Assembly: GCA_964512385.1 (NCBI GenBank)
Contig: CAZEHZ010000103.1
Coordinates: forward strand, 1 to 8,342
Length of the DNA stretch: 8,342 bases
Reading direction: 5' to 3'
From: CALXXL01 sp964512385
GTDB taxonomy: Bacteria; Verrucomicrobiota; Lentisphaeria; Victivallales; Victivallaceae
Part shown: positions 4,828-8,342 of the stretch, piece after piece
Numbering within the stretch: the first letter of the stretch is position 1
Layout: each line of letters starts with the position of its first letter
Program-made: the position numbers and the translations under genes
Notes under the pieces: generated by a model
What the model was told of the DNA's origin: nothing
The model's input: the letters and a program-made list of their open reading frames with translations, nothing else
The model's database searches: none

Positions 4828-6702
4828 ATGGGTTTTTTAGATCGTACCAAAAACAACTTGCCAACCGTGTCGGCCACCACGGTTCCGTCCGTTCCGTCCG
4901 TGGCGGTGCCGGATTCCGCCTGTACTTTGCCGGCGCAATACCGGGCGCTGGCGCTGGAGCGTAAACGCTATGTGGAGCTGGTAAATTTTGCCCGGCAAAC
5001 GATGCACCTTGCCACGGAGTCCGCCTGCCAGTATGTCGCCCTCAATTATACAATTGAGTTTCCGCTGTTGACGGTGGCGGGCAAAAATCGCACCAGCGCC
5101 TTAAAGTACTCCAATTATCGGGTTTGGGCTAAGCGGCTGCAATCCGCCGCCACCGGTAAAGAGTTGGAGGCTTTGGCGGACCGTTACTTTATGGGCGCTC
5201 GTAAAGCCTTTGGCGATCCCCGGTTTTGGCAGTTTGCCAAGGCTATGTATCTTAATCAAAACCGCCTGCCGGCTACACAGGCCTACAAACTTGCCGTGCA
5301 AAAAATGAGATCCGTCGACGCTGCGGCGGCACTGCCAACCTTTGCTCAGTTTCAGTGGCAGTTAAATAAGATTGATCCCAAAATTTTACTGTTAGCCCGC
5401 GAGGGCGAAGAGGCGCTGAAAAATAAATATTTGTCCTATATTGACCGTGATTGGTCAGACGTTGTCCCCGGTGATTTGATTGTTTGCGACTCTCGCGACT
5501 TTGATACCCGGTGTAAGATATACGACACCGCAAACAGTCGCTGGATTGCCGTTCGTCCCCACATTGCCGGTCTGATGGATGCCCGCAGTTGGTACTTGGC
5601 CAGCTACTGCCTGTCGCCGTCGCCGATTAACTCGGATGCTTTGATAAATACGGTGGCTCTTTACCTGCATAACACTAACGGCGTACCGCCCGCCACGGCA
5701 TATTGCGATAACGGCAGCGACTACTGTGCCGGCGGCTTCAGCACCCCGTTGCCCGGCACACAAAACGCCTCGATTTTTAATGAGCTGGGTATAAAAATGG
5801 TTAATGCCATCCCTTATAACGCCCGTGCCAAAACGATTGAGCGCATGTTTAAAGATATGATGCAAACGTTTGATAAACTGTTTCCGGACTATTTGGGCAG
5901 TCGCCCCGGCCAGCGCACTCAAGCGGCCGACTATTACGATACTCATGCCGAGGATTTACCCAGTTTTGAGGAGTTTTGTAAGATTTTTGCCCTGTGGCTT
6001 GACCGCATGCACACCACACCACGCCACGGCAAGATCCATCAAGGCAAATCCCCGGCGGCAATTTGGGCGGCACGTCCGGCCAAACCGCCAATACCGGCTG
6101 AGCAACTGCAGTTTGCCTTTTTACGCCCGGTTGCCGTCCGTCAAGTCGGGCGTGGCGGTACGGTCGTCTGGCGTCATCGGGCGTTTGACTCCGAGCAACT
6201 TTTTAATCACATTACCAAAAAAGTAATCATTAAACGGGATTTGCAAAATGATGACCACGTTTTTGTGTTTACTTTGGATGGCGCTTTGATTTGCGAGGCT
6301 AAGGCAAAACTGTCAATCAAGGCCTTGGCTCTGGACGATCCGTCCGCCCGTGATGCCATATCTGCCGCTTTAGCGCGGCAACGGCGGGAAGCCAAGCAGG
6401 TAAAAACCGCCATTAAAAATTTAACCGGTGGTTTTGATTTAGTGTCGCCGTTGGAAATTATTACCGCTCCGGCCATGGCTGCAGTAAAAACCGCCGCCGA
6501 TGCCACTATTAAAGTAAAAGGCAAATCACACGCTTATATACACCATACTTTAACCGCCGATGCCGGCTCCGTGGATATCGCCGCCGAGCCGATCCCGGAT
6601 GCGGCAACTGTTGATAACAGTAATGATGATGCCGATGATGATATTGATTTAACTAATTTTCACAATTTTATGACCAACCAAAGAGGTAATGACGATGACT
6701 AA
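4828..6702 (+). CDS. MuA-like DDE transposase
   Basis: At 624 residues this is close to Mu A (663). It would nick the phage ends and join them to target DNA during integration and replicative transposition, acting as a tetramer. The retroviral-integrase-like core carries a probable catalytic triad: D221 in VCDSRDFD (D224 is the alternative), D294 in AYCDNGSDY, and E338 in AKTIERMF. The CDNG and K/R-x-x-E-R-x-F signatures are typical. Residues 40-180 hold the helical end-binding region. Residues 425-500 (PVAVRQVGRGGTVVWRHRAF onward) fit the beta-barrel domain that follows the core. The C-terminal helix rich in Lys/Arg (about 505-535) and acidic tail (DDADDDIDL) match the region that contacts MuB in Mu. 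GGGAG at 4815-4819 precedes the ATG by 8 nt. The N-terminus carries a short VPS tandem repeat (19-25). Confidence 0.93.
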   Translation: MGFLDRTKNNLPTVSATTVPSVPSVAVPDSACTLPAQYRALALERKRYVELVNFARQTMHLATESACQYVALNYTIEFPLLTVAGKNRTSALKYSNYRVWAKRLQSAATGKELEALADRYFMGARKAFGDPRFWQFAKAMYLNQNRLPATQAYKLAVQKMRSVDAAAALPTFAQFQWQLNKIDPKILLLAREGEEALKNKYLSYIDRDWSDVVPGDLIVCDSRDFDTRCKIYDTANSRWIAVRPHIAGLMDARSWYLASYCLSPSPINSDALINTVALYLHNTNGVPPATAYCDNGSDYCAGGFSTPLPGTQNASIFNELGIKMVNAIPYNARAKTIERMFKDMMQTFDKLFPDYLGSRPGQRTQAADYYDTHAEDLPSFEEFCKIFALWLDRMHTTPRHGKIHQGKSPAAIWAARPAKPPIPAEQLQFAFLRPVAVRQVGRGGTVVWRHRAFDSEQLFNHITKKVIIKRDLQNDDHVFVFTLDGALICEAKAKLSIKALALDDPSARDAISAALARQRREAKQVKTAIKNLTGGFDLVSPLEIITAPAMAAVKTAADATIKVKGKSHAYIHHTLTADAGSVDIAAEPIPDAATVDNSNDDADDDIDLTNFHNFMTNQRGNDDD

Positions 6703-7453
6703 CCAAGACCGCCAAAATTTTGTTCCCACCATCGTAACCAAGCGTATTGTTGAGGGCTTGGATTATGCCCGCGATTTTAACAGCATTATTACGGTTTCCG
6801 GCCCCACCGGGCGCAGTAAAACTCACACCGCCTTGGCGTGGGTACAAGACAATGCCAGCCGGGCGCACTATTTTAGAGTCCCGTCTAACTGTACTACCCG
6901 CACGTTATTGATTTTGCTTTGCCGGGCGTTTGGTATCGGCACCAATTGTGCATCCAGTGTCATGCATCAAAAGTTGTTTGATGCAATAACGGCGGATACC
7001 GTTTTAATTTTTGATGAGGCCGGGTTTTTACTACCTAAAGGCAGTCGCACCTCCTGCCCGTTAGAGCTGATCCGTGATTTGCATGATAGTACCAGTTGTG
7101 CCGTGGCGTTGATTTTTACCGATGTATATTTGCCGGAAATGAAAGCCGGTGCACGGGCGGATTTTTACGAACAATTCTTTGGTCGCATCGGCTTTAATGT
7201 GCCAATTCCAGAGCGGGTTTTCATGGGAGAGGTTCGGCCGATCTGTCAATACTTTGTGCCGGATGCGGCGGACAACTTCATCAAATTTGCCCACAAAACC
7301 GCCTCCGAGCGTGATGGCAAATTGCGTACTTTGTTTGAGGATTTGCGCCGGGCGTCAGATTTTGCCGCCGCCGCCAGTCGCAAATGTACGCTTGCCGACT
7401 TAAAAACCGCCGTGGCGTGGCGTAAATCCGGCGGCATTTGGCCGGAAGAGTAG
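6695..7453 (+). CDS. MuB-like AAA+ ATPase, transposition target selector
   Basis: MuB-type proteins polymerise on DNA with ATP, choose target sites, give immunity to nearby insertion and stimulate MuA. I take the ATG at 6695 (252 residues) because AGAGGT (6682-6687) is 7 nt before it; the ATG at 6689 is only 1 nt from that site. Walker A is residues 36-43, GPTGRSKT, where the usual glycine before lysine is replaced by serine. Walker B is VLIFDE with D107 and E108. A sensor-like ALIFTDVY follows at 138-145, with a possible arginine finger at R164 (FFGRIG). It is shorter than Mu B (312) and lacks room for the N-terminal HTH domain of Mu B. Its start overlaps the muA end by 8 nt, indicating coupled expression. 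Confidence 0.88.
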   Translation: MTNQDRQNFVPTIVTKRIVEGLDYARDFNSIITVSGPTGRSKTHTALAWVQDNASRAHYFRVPSNCTTRTLLILLCRAFGIGTNCASSVMHQKLFDAITADTVLIFDEAGFLLPKGSRTSCPLELIRDLHDSTSCAVALIFTDVYLPEMKAGARADFYEQFFGRIGFNVPIPERVFMGEVRPICQYFVPDAADNFIKFAHKTASERDGKLRTLFEDLRRASDFAAAASRKCTLADLKTAVAWRKSGGIWPEE

Positions 7454-7500
7454 CCGAACGTCGGCCTCATTAGTATCTCGCCTGTCGTTTCATACTCAAG
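7452..7500 (+). repeat. Palindromic repeat copy in the muB-DUF4406 intergenic gap
   Basis: AGCCGAACGTCGGCCTC (7452-7468) is the exact reverse complement of 2505-2521, inside the duplicated HTH gene. It contains the hairpin GCCGA-ACG-TCGGC (7453-7465). A second inverted pair, AGTAT/ATACT (7472-7476 and 7492-7496), encloses CTCGCCTG. It begins at the last two bases of the muB stop codon. With no T-run it does not look like a standard terminator, though the hairpin might stabilise mRNA ends. Confidence 0.65.
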
Positions 7501-7534
7501 TCTCAACAAAAACATCAATAAGGATAACTAAAAA

Positions 7535-7858
7535 ATGACTATCACCTCAGAAGACACCGTATATATTGCCGGTCCCATGACCGGCCGTCCGGACAACAAC
7601 CGTAAAATCTTTGCGGCGGCGGAACGTTATTTAAAATACCGCTATAATTGCCGGGTACTTAATCCGGCACGACAGGCGGACGGTTTAAGCTACTGCGAGT
7701 ATATGGCGTTAGCCATGCAGGACTTGGATAAAGCCACCGCCATTGTGCTTTTGCCGGGCTATATCGCCAGCACCGGGGCAAATGTGGAGCGCGCGGTGGC
7801 CCGCCGCATCGGTCTGGCCATTTTTAATAACATTATACCGCCGGAGGCTTTACAATGA
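7535..7858 (+). CDS. DUF4406 family protein (nucleoside deoxyribosyltransferase-like fold)
   Basis: The 107-residue protein shows the hallmark start of the family, V9-YIAGPMTGRPDNNR, followed by RVLNPA (40-45), a YMALAMQDLDKATAIVLLPG block (57-75), and S79-T-GANVE-R with E85 in the position of the catalytic glutamate of nucleoside 2-deoxyribosyltransferases. Full-length enzymes of that fold swap bases between deoxynucleosides. DUF4406 proteins are short phage relatives whose substrate is unsettled, so a role in nucleotide metabolism or modification is only suggested. AAGGA (7520-7524) is 10 nt before the ATG. The stop overlaps the next start by 4 nt, coupling it to the gemA-like gene. Confidence 0.88.
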   Translation: MTITSEDTVYIAGPMTGRPDNNRKIFAAAERYLKYRYNCRVLNPARQADGLSYCEYMALAMQDLDKATAIVLLPGYIASTGANVERAVARRIGLAIFNNIIPPEALQ

Positions 7859-8244
7859 GCAGTATAGCCGCCGTAAAAATCGCCCAAAAGCAAAACAATA
7901 TATCTGATACTAAATACCGCAATTTGCTAAAATTGCACTTTAACGCCACCTCTTGCACCGCACTTACCGAGCGTCAGCGTGGCTATCTGATTCGTATCAT
8001 GACGCCGATTACCAATATTGACACCGCCCCCACTACTCAAAAAATATACGCTTTATGGTATGAGTTAAAGCCTTTATTGGCCAAAACTCAACAAACCCAT
8101 GCTTATCTTTTAGGGTTCTGCCGCAAGGCCGGCAGTCGTCAAGAGCCACTTGCATCGCTTGATGACTTGACCCCGGCGGAGGCTTATAAATCCATCGAGG
8201 CACTAAAGGTCAAGTTAAACCAACTTGACGCTTTGCCGTTTTAA
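7855..8244 (+). CDS. gemA: GemA/gp16-like regulatory protein (DUF1018)
   Basis: The 129-residue product has the DUF1018 pattern. Its N-terminal helix pair begins IAAVKIAQKQNNISDTKYRN, like the K-LGLSDD-YR-LL motif of Mu GemA. It is followed by SCTALTERQRGYLI (33-46), a WYELKPL helix (68-74) and a C-terminal K/R-rich stretch with LTPAEAYKSIEALKVKLNQ. In Mu GemA is an early protein that affects host gene expression and DNA supercoiling and lies next to mor, the middle-operon activator. The start overlaps the preceding stop by 4 nt. The frame stops with TAA at 8242-8244, yet the same frame continues downstream with HTH-like coding sequence. Confidence 0.85.
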   Translation: MSSIAAVKIAQKQNNISDTKYRNLLKLHFNATSCTALTERQRGYLIRIMTPITNIDTAPTTQKIYALWYELKPLLAKTQQTHAYLLGFCRKAGSRQEPLASLDDLTPAEAYKSIEALKVKLNQLDALPF

Positions 8245-8342
8245 TTTTTTGCAAAAAGCGGCAAACATGCCGTCTCGTTAGCGGATCGAGCCAGTGTATC
8301 GGTAGCCACGCTAACCAAAGCGATGAAAGGTGAAGCGATAAC
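8245..8342 (+). other. HTH-coding frame without a start codon (partial at right edge)
   Basis: Directly after the gemA stop, the same frame remains open to the window end and encodes AKSGKHAV then SLADRASVSVATLTKAMKGE, a convincing helix-turn-helix of the LAxRAxVSxATLxxxxxGE type. No ATG, GTG or TTG lies in this frame between the stop and the motif; the first ATG (8323-8325) is inside the recognition helix region. The stretch starts with TTTTTTGCAAAAAG, runs where ribosomes or sequencing can slip. It may be a regulator in the position of Mu mor, reached by readthrough or frameshift, or a decayed gene. Confidence 0.45.

Noticed and set aside
4882..4899. Two 9-bp tandem units GTTCCGTCC near the muA start
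   Set aside because: They encode a short VPS repeat in a low-complexity N-terminus and are too small to suggest more than slippage.
5455..5946. Leftward 163-codon open frame
   Set aside because: It lies wholly opposite the catalytic core of the transposase, has no ribosome site that I can see, and its sequence looks like a shadow translation.
7453..7496. Rho-independent terminator after muB
   Set aside because: There are hairpins but no T-run follows, and the sequence is a copy of a repeat found elsewhere in coding regions.
1..8342. tRNA or rRNA genes, CRISPR arrays, phage attachment end
   Set aside because: I see no cloverleaf-type sequence and no regularly spaced repeat-spacer array. The left phage end would be expected beyond the repressor, outside the window.

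Overview
This window is the left-hand early and replication region of a Mu-like transposable phage or prophage. The supporting landmarks are a MuA-type DDE transposase (4828-6702), a MuB-type ATPase directly behind it (6695-7453), a Mu Gam-like DNA-end protector (3478-3996) and a GemA/gp16-like protein (7855-8244). At the left edge a phage repressor gene is transcribed away from all of these. The host is probably a Gram-negative proteobacterium. I cannot name it from sequence alone. Base composition is moderate, with many GCC (Ala) codons. The in-frame palindromic repeats recall those known from Rickettsia, which is only a weak hint of an alphaproteobacterium.

Layout. Positions 1-384 (minus) hold a repressor that runs off the left edge. 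Positions 385-628 are an AT-rich control region with a good repressor promoter, two 23-bp direct repeats that look like operators, and the start of the rightward early operon. Positions 629-1374 hold two small helix-turn-helix (HTH) proteins. Positions 1398-2072 are a disturbed segment. A rightward ORF begins normally, but from 1564 it runs opposite a well-formed leftward gene (1564-1986) that has its own promoter and a perfect Shine-Dalgarno site. Positions 2073-3476 hold two accessory proteins, both invaded in the same reading frame by copies of a short palindrome-ended repeat. Then come gam, an unknown 260-residue protein, muA, muB, a DUF4406 protein and gemA. The window ends in an HTH-coding stretch with no visible start codon.

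How it fits together. The repressor would bind the 486-540 repeats to keep the early operon silent. Once it is released, the small HTH proteins tune transcription, Gam shields DNA ends, MuA cuts and joins the phage ends, and MuB selects target DNA and activates MuA. The order differs from phage Mu, where ner is followed directly by A and B and gam lies after them. Here about 4 kb of accessory genes, including gam, lie between the control region and muA. All rightward genes are tightly spaced or overlap and most have clear ribosome-binding sites, consistent with one long operon. The exceptions are the antisense cassette at 1564-1986 and the repeat copy between muB and the DUF4406 gene.

The most unusual signals are: (1) the family of GCCGAACGTCGGC / GGCGAACGTCGCC palindromes, two of which insert the same peptide in frame into two unrelated phage proteins; (2) a protein made of two diverged HTH repeats with one such element exactly in the linker; (3) the antisense moron-like gene; and (4) the HTH reading frame that continues past the gemA stop codon.
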